This document shows, piece after piece, positions 23,200-30,539 of a stretch of 43,885 bases of DNA. The notes below the pieces were generated by a model, which had not been told where the DNA came from, made no database searches, and saw only the letters and a program-made list of their open reading frames with translations. How positions within the stretch are numbered: the first letter of the stretch is position 1; each line of letters opens with the position of its first letter. Origin of the DNA: an uncultured Phascolarctobacterium sp. (GTDB lineage: Bacteria; Bacillota; Negativicutes; Acidaminococcales; Acidaminococcaceae); assembly GCA_900544795.1 (NCBI GenBank), contig UQWM01000019.1, positions 1-43,885 of the forward strand, given 5' to 3'. The position numbers and the translations under genes are program-made.

Positions 23200-24333
23200 T
23201 TATTTTACAGTTACCAATTCATATTCTCTGGTACCCATGCCCAATTTTTCAGCATGCTCCAGGCAGGTTTTCCATTCAGATTCCGGCGTCAGGTTGTGGA
23301 AATGGTCGTGTCCCTTGCAACCTGCCGGGTCGGCTTGCAAATGGTCGTCCAATAGCGAATTGGCCATAACTGGTGCTGCATTGACCAGATCTGCGCAGGC
23401 CTGATCCAGTGCAACCGGGTCGAAGGAAGCCAGCATGCCGATATTCGGCACTACGGGCGCGTCATTTTCGGCATGGCAGTCGCAGTAAGGCGATACATCG
23501 ACGATCAGGCTGATATGGAAATGCGGTCTGCCGTGCAAAATAGCCCAGGCATATTCAGCCATCTTTTTATTGAGGGCTTCCATGCTGGAACCGTCAGCAG
23601 GAGGTTTAACAGCATCCATAGGACAAGCACCGATGCAGCGGCCGCAGCCGACACATTTATCCATGTCGATATGGGCTTTTTTATTTTCGATGATAGGCGC
23701 GCCATGAGCGCAGATACGCACACAGGCACCGCAACCGATACATTTACGTTCGCTGATATGGGGCTTGCCGTCGTGGTGCATTTCCATTTTTCCAGCACGC
23801 GAGCCGCCGCCCATACCAATATTTTTGATAGCGCCGCCGAAACCCGTGGCCTCATGGCCCTTAAAATGGTTGAGGGTGATAACGATATCGGCATCCATCA
23901 GAGCCTTGCCGATTTTAGCTTCTTGGACCAGCTCCCCATGGGGAACTGCCACATAGGCCTCGTCCGTGCCTTTCAAACCATCGGCGATAATAATATGGCA
24001 GCCAGTAGAAAAGGGGCTGAAGCCATTTTCGTACGCCGCTGTAATGTGTTCCAGCGCATGTTTGCGGCGGCCTACATATAAAGTATTGCAGTCAGTCAAA
24101 AACGGACGACCACCCTTAGCGTTGATAGCATCGACGACCACTTTGGCATAGTTGGGTCTTAAAAAGGATAAGTTGCCCGGCTCGCCGAAATGGATCTTGA
24201 TGGCTGCAAATTTGTTTTGAAAATCGATCTCTCCAATACCAGCTGCTTCGATCAATTTGCCCAACTTCTGCGGCAGGCTCAACCCGCCGTATCTGGTGCG
24301 CATATCTGAGAAATAAACCTTGGCCTTAGTCAT
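23200..24333 (-). CDS. DUF362 domain protein with two [4Fe-4S] ferredoxin motifs
   Basis: 377 residues. The N-terminal two thirds are the DUF362 domain (VYFSDMRTRYGG, AAIKIHFGEPGNLSFLRP, TLNHFKGHEATGFGGAIKN). Inside it sits a dicluster ferredoxin with C198-C201-C204-C208 (CIGCGACVRIC) and C227-C230-C233-C237 (CVGCGRCIGACP), each for one [4Fe-4S] cluster. DUF362 resumes after it (VPNIGMLASFDPVALDQACAD). ATG at 24333 is chosen for its GGGAGGAATGG site; the frame runs open for 46 codons upstream into the PHP gene's territory. The protein is soluble and presumably an electron carrier or redox enzyme of anaerobic metabolism, with unknown partner. Confidence 0.9.
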   Translation of the reverse strand: MTKAKVYFSDMRTRYGGLSLPQKLGKLIEAAGIGEIDFQNKFAAIKIHFGEPGNLSFLRPNYAKVVVDAINAKGGRPFLTDCNTLYVGRRKHALEHITAAYENGFSPFSTGCHIIIADGLKGTDEAYVAVPHGELVQEAKIGKALMDADIVITLNHFKGHEATGFGGAIKNIGMGGGSRAGKMEMHHDGKPHISERKCIGCGACVRICAHGAPIIENKKAHIDMDKCVGCGRCIGACPMDAVKPPADGSSMEALNKKMAEYAWAILHGRPHFHISLIVDVSPYCDCHAENDAPVVPNIGMLASFDPVALDQACADLVNAAPVMANSLLDDHLQADPAGCKGHDHFHNLTPESEWKTCLEHAEKLGMGTREYELVTVK

Positions 24334-24347
24334 ATTCCATTCCTCCC

Positions 24348-25163
24348 TTATAACAATCCCGGTAAATACAGGTCGCTGCTGTCGATAGCGGGCCGGCCCA
24401 GGGGCCGTGACGGTACAAAGGTGCCGTGGCAGTCGCTGCCGCCGCTGATGAGGAGCTGATGCTGCCGGCAATAAGTGAGCAGTGCCGCCGTATCAGCTTT
24501 GCTGTGCCCCGAGTGATAACATTCGAACCCGTCAAAATCTTCCTTCGCCAACTCTAAAAGTGTCGCCGCCAGCCCCGGACCGTGAAAACCGCTGGCCGCA
24601 TGGGCGCAAAGAGCCACTCCACCGGCGCCGTGAATAGCGTCTACAACCTCTTTGACACTTGGAAAAGTCGGAAAAGCAAGATCATGTTCTTTGGTAAATA
24701 TCCTGCTGAAAAAATCATTGACGTCGCCGCAGAGTCCTTTGTCCTGTAAAAAGGCCAACGCCTTCCAGCCTCCGCGCCTTCTATCATAATCATACTGCAA
24801 AAACTCGCCAAAATCCAGCGGCCAGCCCTGCTCGATCAATAATTTTACACTATCGTCATCCTTATCTTGCAAAAGCTGCTCATTATGGGCTAAAAGCTCG
24901 CCCAGCTGCTTATTGTCAATGTCGATGCCATAGCCAAGAATATGAAAGCAAAAATCGTCTTTGGTGGAGCAAATTTCTGTTCCGGTAATAAATTTCAGCC
25001 CCGCTTCCTCGGCAAGTTTCCGTGTCGCCGCCACATTGGCCACGCTGTCGTGATCGGTAACGGCGATGGCACCCAAGCCGGCCGCAACGGCCGCAGCCAC
25101 CACCTCACCGGGGGTCCAGGTGCCGTCGGAAGCCGTGCTGTGGATATGCAGGTCAACCTTCAT
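24348..25163 (-). CDS. PHP domain phosphoesterase (TrpH/RNase AM-like)
   Basis: 271 residues. PHP-domain metal motifs are DLHIHSTASDG (His6, His8), AVTDHDS (Asp37, His38, Asp39), ITGTEICS, ALCAHAASGFHG, FECYHSGH and the C-terminal SGGSDCHGTFVPS, covering all four PHP motifs. Family members such as E. coli YciV (RNase AM, formerly TrpH) remove nucleotides from 5' ends of RNA or hydrolyse 3',5'-bisphosphates. ATG at 25163 is preferred since the protein then starts directly with the first motif; a longer frame (25253) only re-reads the end of znuB. The start overlaps the znuB stop by 11 bases, so it is translationally coupled to the zinc-uptake genes. Confidence 0.9.
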   Translation of the reverse strand: MKVDLHIHSTASDGTWTPGEVVAAAVAAGLGAIAVTDHDSVANVAATRKLAEEAGLKFITGTEICSTKDDFCFHILGYGIDIDNKQLGELLAHNEQLLQDKDDDSVKLLIEQGWPLDFGEFLQYDYDRRRGGWKALAFLQDKGLCGDVNDFFSRIFTKEHDLAFPTFPSVKEVVDAIHGAGGVALCAHAASGFHGPGLAATLLELAKEDFDGFECYHSGHSKADTAALLTYCRQHQLLISGGSDCHGTFVPSRPLGRPAIDSSDLYLPGLL

Positions 25164-26037
25164 CGGCAGCGCCCCCTTTACGACAGCTGCAAATCTTACA
25201 TTCTGCCGTTTGCAGTTCCTGGGGTGTGGGCCGCTGATAAAAGCGTTTGCCAAACAGACAGCTTAAAATAAACATACAGGTACCCGTCAGCACGATAGTT
25301 CCACCGGGAGCCAAATTGGCATAATAAGACAGAGTCAGCCCGCCGGAAACGATCACCAGCCCGTACACGATGCCGCCGTAGATAGTCCCAGCAAAGCTGC
25401 GGGCCGTCTGCAACGCGCAGGCAACGGGGATGACCATCATGGCCGAAACCAAAAGTAAACCCACGATGCGCATGGACAGTGCTACCGTCAGCGCCGTCAG
25501 CACGGCCAGCCACATATTGAGGCGGTCAGCAGGCAAGCCTGCGACCCGCGCCGATGTTTCATCAAAAGTAAGATATTGCAGGGGTCGGTAAAAAATCACT
25601 ACAAAAATGCAGGCAAACACGCCCAGTCCCGCTACGATCCACAGATCACTGCTGCTGATGGTCATCAGGCTGCCAAACAAAATACTGCTCAAGTTGAAGC
25701 CGCCCATCCGGTTCATGCTGGTAAATACCACAGCCAAACCTATGCCGCTGTAAAAAAAGATCGCCAGGATCATCTCTGAAAAAGCCGCCAACCTGGTTCG
25801 CACCCATTCGATGACGAGCGCCCCAATGACCGTAACGGCCGCCGCACTCAAAACGGGCTGCCAGCCCATCAACGCGCCACCGGCCACCCCGGCAAAGGCG
25901 ATATGCCCCAAACCGTCGCCGATCATCGACTGCCGCCGCAGCACTAAAAAGCTGCCGATCAGCGGACAGATCACCGCGATGATCAGCCCTGCCAGCCAGG
26001 CCCGCTGCATAAATTCCGTTTCAAACATTTCTAACAT
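25153..26037 (-). CDS. znuB: Zinc/manganese ABC transporter permease (ABC-3 family)
   Basis: 294 residues with about eight membrane helices in the ABC-3 pattern: an early LVLRRQSMIGDGLGHIAFAG (the conserved 'S-x-GD-x-x-H' block), FGSLMTIS, then TFDETSARVAGLPAD (coupling segment for the ATPase) and VGLLLVSAMMVIPVACA. The tail after the last helix has a CKICSC cysteine cluster (residues ~280-285) that is unusual for the family and could bind metal. It follows znuC by 11 bases. It forms the membrane channel for the metal delivered by ZnuA, powered by ZnuC. Confidence 0.93.
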   Translation of the reverse strand: MLEMFETEFMQRAWLAGLIIAVICPLIGSFLVLRRQSMIGDGLGHIAFAGVAGGALMGWQPVLSAAAVTVIGALVIEWVRTRLAAFSEMILAIFFYSGIGLAVVFTSMNRMGGFNLSSILFGSLMTISSSDLWIVAGLGVFACIFVVIFYRPLQYLTFDETSARVAGLPADRLNMWLAVLTALTVALSMRIVGLLLVSAMMVIPVACALQTARSFAGTIYGGIVYGLVIVSGGLTLSYYANLAPGGTIVLTGTCMFILSCLFGKRFYQRPTPQELQTAECKICSCRKGGAADEG

Positions 26038-26048
26038 ATCCGTACCTT

Positions 26049-26768
26049 CTATCTATAAAAGTAGCCGTGCTTATGACGGTGCACAAGCGCTTCCTGCACA
26101 TCGCCCCAGAAGCAGACATCGTGATCCAGGCACAGAGCGTTATGCGCCACTTCTGCCGCCAGTTCCAAATCGTGGGAAACCATGACGATGGTCACGCCCA
26201 GCTCCCGGTTGATGTCTTTAAGCATTCTGTACAATTCGATTTTAGCGTCGGGGTCCACTCCCGTTGCCGGTTCGTCCAGCAGCAAAAGTTCGGGCTGGCG
26301 CACCATAGCGCGAGCCAAAAACACCCGCTGCTGCTGCCCGCCTGACAGCTCGCCGATCTTGCGATGGGCCAATTCCTGCAAATAAAACCGTTCCAGCACT
26401 GTTTCCACACGCTTTTTGCCACCACGAGAAATTTTTTGAAACATGCTGCTGCCGCATAACAGCCCCAACTCAATGACTTCTTTAACACTGATCGGAAAAT
26501 CGCGGTGCTGCTTGGCAGGGTTCTGCGGCACATAGCCCAGCTTTTCCCAACCGCCAAACTGCGGCAGCGGTGTGCCGTACAACTCTATCGTTCCCGCCGT
26601 CGGCTGCAAAATTCCGGCCAGCAGACGCAGCAAAGTACTTTTACCGGCACCGTTAGGGCCGATGACCGCTACAAAATCGCCCTGGACGATCTCGACGGAC
26701 AGGTCATGCAGTATCCAGCCTTCGCCATAATTATAGCCTAATTTGTCTATTTTGATGATATTTTCCAT
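26049..26768 (-). CDS. znuC: Zinc ABC transporter ATP-binding protein
   Basis: 239 residues with all ABC motifs: Walker A GPNGAGKST (37-45), Q-loop LGYVPQNPA, signature LSGGQQQR, Walker B LLLLDEPATGVD and the H-loop VSHDLELAAE. The Q-loop context AKQHRDFPISVKEVIELG is typical of metal-type (MntB/ZnuC) ATPases. It is located between the binding protein gene and the permease, 10 bases after znuA and 11 before znuB, all on the minus strand. Confidence 0.95.
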   Translation of the reverse strand: MENIIKIDKLGYNYGEGWILHDLSVEIVQGDFVAVIGPNGAGKSTLLRLLAGILQPTAGTIELYGTPLPQFGGWEKLGYVPQNPAKQHRDFPISVKEVIELGLLCGSSMFQKISRGGKKRVETVLERFYLQELAHRKIGELSGGQQQRVFLARAMVRQPELLLLDEPATGVDPDAKIELYRMLKDINRELGVTIVMVSHDLELAAEVAHNALCLDHDVCFWGDVQEALVHRHKHGYFYR

Positions 26769-26778
26769 AATCCACCGT

Positions 26779-27666
26779 TTATTTAGCGCCTAAAGCCTGC
26801 TCCAGATTGTCGATATTACGCGCCATGATTTTTAAATAGTCGTCGCCGTTTTTGCGGCCTGTTTCACTCAAGCCCTCCAGCGGGTCCAGCACTAAAGTCT
26901 CTGCCCCTGCGGCTTCTGCCACGGTCTGTGCTACCCTGGGGCTAACCAGGGTTTCGAAGAACACATACTTTACCTGTTTTTCCCTGATCGTATCGATCAG
27001 CCGCTTCAAATCAGCCGGTGTCGGCTCCGCATCAGGCGAAATCCCCATGATCGACACCTGCTCCAAACCATAATCGGCAGCTAAATGCCCAAAAGCAGCG
27101 TGGGTCGTAACAAACATTTTCTGCGGTGCTGTTGCAACCACAGCCGTTAAGCGTTTATCCAGTTCCATCAGCTTAGCTTGGAAGGCTTCGCTGTTTTTCT
27201 TATAAGCAGTAGCCTGCTGCGGATCGGCCTGCACCAGCGCATTGGTGATAGCAGTTACCTCCAGCACCGCTTTACGCGGGCTCAGCCACACATGGGGGTC
27301 TACATGGGTGACACCTTCATCAAACAAGCCTTTGCCCGCTTCCACGCTGGCCACCTTTTTATCCTTCACAGCTTCCAGCGCTGGCTGGGCCCACGGTTCG
27401 ACGCCACCGTTATACACAAACAGCTTCGCCGCTCCCAGTTTCGTCAGATCCTTGGCCGTTGGCTCCCAATCATGTGGCTCTACGCCGTCGGCGATCAAGG
27501 TATCCACCTGCACAAGCTCACCGCCTACCTGACGGGTAAAATCTGCCATCGGGTAAAAACTGGCCACCACTGGCAACCTACCTCCTGCTTCTTTTTTCGT
27601 TTCATTGCCGCAGCCCACTGCCAGCAGCAGCACAACGCTTAACGTCAACAGTAAAAACTTTTTCAT
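26779..27666 (-). CDS. znuA: Zinc-binding lipoprotein of the ABC transporter (ZnuA-type)
   Basis: 295 residues. The signal peptide has a lipobox LAVGC (Cys19), so the protein is lipid-anchored outside the inner membrane. Cluster A-I metal ligands are visible in VEPHDWEPT, DPHVWLSP and TTHAAFGHLA, with a late acidic ligand region. The usual His/Asp-rich flexible loop of many ZnuA proteins is very short here, which leaves zinc versus manganese open. Zinc is favoured by the Fur-family regulator upstream and the ZnuC/ZnuB partners. It starts the transporter genes 130 bases after the regulator gene. Confidence 0.92.
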   Translation of the reverse strand: MKKFLLLTLSVVLLLAVGCGNETKKEAGGRLPVVASFYPMADFTRQVGGELVQVDTLIADGVEPHDWEPTAKDLTKLGAAKLFVYNGGVEPWAQPALEAVKDKKVASVEAGKGLFDEGVTHVDPHVWLSPRKAVLEVTAITNALVQADPQQATAYKKNSEAFQAKLMELDKRLTAVVATAPQKMFVTTHAAFGHLAADYGLEQVSIMGISPDAEPTPADLKRLIDTIREKQVKYVFFETLVSPRVAQTVAEAAGAETLVLDPLEGLSETGRKNGDDYLKIMARNIDNLEQALGAK

Positions 27667-27796
27667 CTTCGATCCTCACTCCTGTCCTGCATTTAAAATA
27701 TATTCTTAAGCAGTGGCTTACATTCTTCTCCAATGTTACCGCTTTATTCGTAATTTTCCAAGCTTCGTTTGCGTTCCACCCCTTTCTGCCCCGGCG

Positions 27797-28204
27797 TCAG
27801 TTATCGCAGTCTTCGCAATAACCATATAAAACGCTGTGCTGCAGGCTTAAGTTAAATTTATGTTTTTCCAGAACATGTTCCGAAAACATATCTAAATGTT
27901 CGCAGATCAACGGGATGACCCGCCGGCATTTCAGGCAAACCAGTTTGCCCCTTAGATTAACCTGAGGAAAAGGCACCCGCCAATATTGCGTGCCGCTGCC
28001 GTCCACGGGATAGATCTTGATGACCGCGCCTTCCAAAGCCTGCCGCTCTAAAAACCGGTAGACCGTTGTTTGCCCAATATCAATATTTAGTTCCTGCAGG
28101 CTGGCCAGCAAAGTTTTTACAGTCAAAAAATTATTTTTGTCCTCTAAAAAATATTGCAGCATCGCTTCCTGCTGAGCCGTTTTATAAGGATTGCGTTTTT
28201 TCAT
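27797..28204 (-). CDS. Fur-family metalloregulator, probably zinc-responsive
   Basis: 135 residues. A winged helix is visible in TVKTLLASLQELNIDIGQTT followed by VYRFLERQALEGAVIK, as in Fur/Zur. The structural zinc site has CLKC and CEDC pairs. The regulatory segment usually reading H-H-D-H before the first CxxC pair is replaced here by VNLRGKLVC, so the second metal site must use other ligands (His residues in ICEHLDMFSEHVLEKH are candidates). Its location directly upstream of znuACB on the same strand argues for Zur-like control of zinc uptake. Peroxide or iron sensing is less likely. Confidence 0.85.
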   Translation of the reverse strand: MKKRNPYKTAQQEAMLQYFLEDKNNFLTVKTLLASLQELNIDIGQTTVYRFLERQALEGAVIKIYPVDGSGTQYWRVPFPQVNLRGKLVCLKCRRVIPLICEHLDMFSEHVLEKHKFNLSLQHSVLYGYCEDCDN

Positions 28205-28222
28205 CTTACTCGCTCCAAATCA

Positions 28223-28239
28223 TTCAATTTGAAATTGAA
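28223..28239. promoter_or_regulatory. 17-bp palindrome, probable Fur/Zur operator
   Basis: TTCAATTTGAAATTGAA is a perfect 8-1-8 palindrome ending 19 bases before the regulator's start codon, the place and symmetry expected of an autoregulatory Fur-family box. Its sequence differs from the usual TGATAATNATTATCA, in line with the regulator's divergent metal site. Confidence 0.6.
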
Positions 28240-28380
28240 TTTCATATTCACATCTTACCTCGATTTATATGCCTTGTCAAGCACAGCTGCAACCAGCTTC
28301 TTTAATATAAGAAAATTCTGTGCGCCAGACTAAAATGGAGTATAATACTGGTAATAGCCATATTTGGAGGAGGTAATTTC

Positions 28381-29031
28381 ATGCTTACTAAACTGCCCGC
28401 TAAAAATAAAATCGCCGCGTTCGATATCGACGCTCAAAATACCTTTACCCCTGTCTGTCCTGATGAACTGCCCGTGGCCGAAGGCGACCAGATAGTAGGC
28501 GAGCTGAATGCTCAGGCTGCTTTTGCCGCTCTGCGCGTAGGTTCCCGCGACGCCCATTCACCCCAGGCCATTTGGATAGCCAATCGGGAGCACCCTGTCC
28601 TCAGCCCCGTCAGCGGGCACCCCGATGTAGACGTACACTGGCCGGCACATGCTATCATCGGCACTAAAGGCTTCGACTTTATCGCTGGACTGGACCCCAA
28701 AGCCTACGACTTTCAGGTCTACAAAGGCATCGAAATAGATAAACACCCCTACGGAGCCTGTTACCACGACCTGAATAACAAACTTTCTACCGGCGTCATC
28801 GAATATTTATGCCAACACGAAATAACTACTGTCATCTGCGGCGGGTTGGCTACCGACTACTGCGTAAAAAACACAGTTTTACAATTGCGAGCAGCCGGCT
28901 TCGACGTGATCTTGAATCTGGCGGCCTGCCGTGGCATCCTACCCGATACGGTAGCCTTTGCGCTAACCGAAATGCGTAACGCAGGTGTGACTATTATCGA
29001 CTGCGCCGAAGAATTGAAGAAAATGCTGTAA
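28381..29031 (+). CDS. Nicotinamidase-like cysteine hydrolase (isochorismatase superfamily)
   Basis: 216 residues of the isochorismatase-like fold with the catalytic triad Asp17 (FDIDAQNTF), Lys115 (VYKGIEID) and Cys161 (GGLATDYCVKNTVLQLR), preceded by the cis-peptide region. Metal-ligand-type residues of nicotinamidases occur in SRDAHSP and DVHWPAHA. PncA would convert nicotinamide to nicotinate for NAD salvage; this is the best guess, other amides remain possible. A TATAAT lies at 28341-28346 and a GGAGGAGG ribosome site precedes the ATG. The gene is monocistronic, closed by a terminator. Confidence 0.85.
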   Translation: MLTKLPAKNKIAAFDIDAQNTFTPVCPDELPVAEGDQIVGELNAQAAFAALRVGSRDAHSPQAIWIANREHPVLSPVSGHPDVDVHWPAHAIIGTKGFDFIAGLDPKAYDFQVYKGIEIDKHPYGACYHDLNNKLSTGVIEYLCQHEITTVICGGLATDYCVKNTVLQLRAAGFDVILNLAACRGILPDTVAFALTEMRNAGVTIIDCAEELKKML

Positions 29032-29060
29032 ATTACTCCTCTTTAACTTCATCTAAGTAA

Positions 29061-29102
29061 AATATACGAAAGTTTAATAAATTAAACTTTCGTATATTTT
29101 TT
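29061..29102 (+). terminator. Terminator after the nicotinamidase-like gene
   Basis: 18-base perfect arms (29061-29078 and 29081-29098; core ATACGAAAGTTTAAT) around AA, running into T6. Confidence 0.85.
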
Positions 29103-29193
29103 CAGTAACCGCTTGACCCTAAAATTTTATCAATTTATAATGATTGAAGAAGGGAATTTTTTTGAATTTTATTAAATCTAAGGAGAGTTGTTT

Positions 29194-29206
29194 ATGAAAA
29201 AAAATG
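29194..29206 (+). repeat. A8 homopolymer between the two candidate start codons of the exported protein
   Basis: ATG at 29194 is followed by eight A residues and then another ATG (29204) in a different frame. With seven A residues the first ATG would be in frame and give the classic signal-peptide start MKKMLALTCALTIL. With eight, that ATG reads into a short dead frame. Confidence 0.7.
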
Positions 29207-29917
29207 CTTGCTCTAACTTGTGCCTTAACAATTTTATCATTACCTGTATTCGCCAATGACCAAGAAACAAAATATGTTACCGAAGAAGGACCAGGACGTC
29301 TTGTAACAACAACTGTTGTGCAGCCTGAAAAGCCATCTATGCGTGAACGTTTAAAAGAAATAGAACGCCAGGAGCAACGCGCCTCTTTGCGCAACACTCA
29401 AAACATGCCTAAAGTAGCAGTAATGTATATCAATAATTCTCAAACAACTTACGATGAAGATATTGATAATATTTTGCTTCCTGCTCTGAAAACAGCTATT
29501 AATGAAGATACTTATAGCTATATTGATGGTACCCCCTATGTAGAAAAATTAAATAAAATCGGCATTGTTGATATTACCACGGCTGAAAGAGCTGATATTA
29601 TTGACGCTTTTGAAGGTGAAGACCTTGATTATGCTGTTTTTGTGCAGGTTGACCCTTTTATCAGAAAAGATAAAATGACTTTCTTCACCGTTGGTAAAGA
29701 AATGACCAGCATCGTACCGTTTAAAATCATTGACATTAAAAACAATAAATATTTATACAATGGTAAATTCACTGAGGTTGCCAAAGACAGTAGTATGGTC
29801 GGCGGTATCGGGAACAAATCTGTTGCCCTTAAAGCCTTGGACAAAGTAAGTGAAGAAATGTCAGCTATTATCGATGTAAGATTGCCCAAAGAAAAACAAA
29901 ATGCACAGAAAAACTAG
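29204..29917 (+). CDS. Exported protein of unknown family, first of a paralogous pair
   Basis: 237 residues from ATG 29204. The N-terminus MLALTCALTILSLPVFAN is a signal peptide lacking its usual lysines, because the better-placed ATG (29194, behind AAGGAG) is out of frame by one A. After a polar linker with a coiled-coil stretch (MRERLKEIERQEQRASLR) comes an alpha/beta domain: PKVAVMYINNSQTTYDEDI, then LDYAVFVQVDPF, KEMTSIVPFKIIDIKNNKY and SVALKALDKVSEEMSAIID. The last ~110 residues align with the next gene (same order YxVxVxxDxF/YLVYVELKAL, KExT…RxIDxKN, SxxALxxAL…IxxxLP). The domain resembles periplasmic lipoprotein-like folds that bind partners, but I cannot name it. Confidence 0.75.
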   Translation: MLALTCALTILSLPVFANDQETKYVTEEGPGRLVTTTVVQPEKPSMRERLKEIERQEQRASLRNTQNMPKVAVMYINNSQTTYDEDIDNILLPALKTAINEDTYSYIDGTPYVEKLNKIGIVDITTAERADIIDAFEGEDLDYAVFVQVDPFIRKDKMTFFTVGKEMTSIVPFKIIDIKNNKYLYNGKFTEVAKDSSMVGGIGNKSVALKALDKVSEEMSAIIDVRLPKEKQNAQKN

Positions 29918-30467
29918 CTTCTTGCTCTGCGTTCTGCTGTCTTTTACTTTTATTGCCGCCAATCTTAACAATTGTTTTGCCGAACGACAGAAAAGTACTG
30001 TCCTGCTGCTAATCAATAACACCGCCCACAGTAAGCATGATAAAAAATTAAACACTTTAATGCAGGAGACTCTTCATAAAAAAATAGACGTGATCTATCA
30101 CGAAGAAAATCCCGGCAAATTTGTTGAAAATTTCTACGGCAAGGAACAATCTAAATTATCTCTTGATGAAATGCTTGCTAAACTTTCAGGTTCTACCGCT
30201 GATTATTTAGTTTATGTAGAACTAAAAGCTTTGGATAAAGATAGTGATTTTAATTTGATTTATTATTCAAAAGAAGTAACCGCTACTCTTTTTGTCAGGC
30301 TCATCGATATGAAAAATGAAAAAGAACTTTACCGTGACGAATTTACTATGACGTCTAAAGATACCACCGACTATTTCTTTATCGGTAGCGGCTCTGTCTC
30401 TAAAAAAGCTTTAAACAGTGCTTTGTTCAAAGCCGGTGAAATTATATCCTGTCACTTACCACTATAA
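29901..30467 (+). CDS. Exported protein of unknown family, second of the pair
   Basis: 188 residues with a signal peptide MHRKTSFLLCVLLSFTFIAA ending near CFA/ER. The mature part reads STVLLLINNTAHSKHDKKLN, then STADYLVYVELKALDKDSD, KEVTATLFVRLIDMKNEKEL, IGSGSVSKKALNSALFKAGE. These blocks occur in the same order in the preceding protein, so the two genes arose by duplication. The start overlaps the end of the first gene by 17 bases, giving coupled translation, and a terminator follows. A periplasmic or outer-membrane-associated pair acting together is likely in a two-membrane Firmicute; the role is unknown. Confidence 0.8.
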   Translation: MHRKTSFLLCVLLSFTFIAANLNNCFAERQKSTVLLLINNTAHSKHDKKLNTLMQETLHKKIDVIYHEENPGKFVENFYGKEQSKLSLDEMLAKLSGSTADYLVYVELKALDKDSDFNLIYYSKEVTATLFVRLIDMKNEKELYRDEFTMTSKDTTDYFFIGSGSVSKKALNSALFKAGEIISCHLPL

Positions 30468-30470
30468 AAA

Positions 30471-30510
30471 AATCCTAAAGCAGTATCACTGCTTTAGGAT
30501 TTTTATTTTT
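30471..30510. terminator. Bidirectional terminator between the exported pair and the AGCS gene
   Basis: AATCCTAAAGCAGT (30471-30484) and ACTGCTTTAGGATT (30488-30501) are perfect arms around ATC, with T-rich DNA on the right and A6 on the left. It serves the convergent genes on both sides. Confidence 0.85.
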
Positions 30511-30539
30511 AAAAAGCTTACTTGATCTGACACTTGCAA

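Noticed and set aside
24333..24471. Longer N-terminus for the DUF362 protein
   Set aside because: The extra 46 residues are arginine- and proline-rich antisense-like sequence overlapping the PHP gene; the ATG at 24333 has a strong ribosome site.
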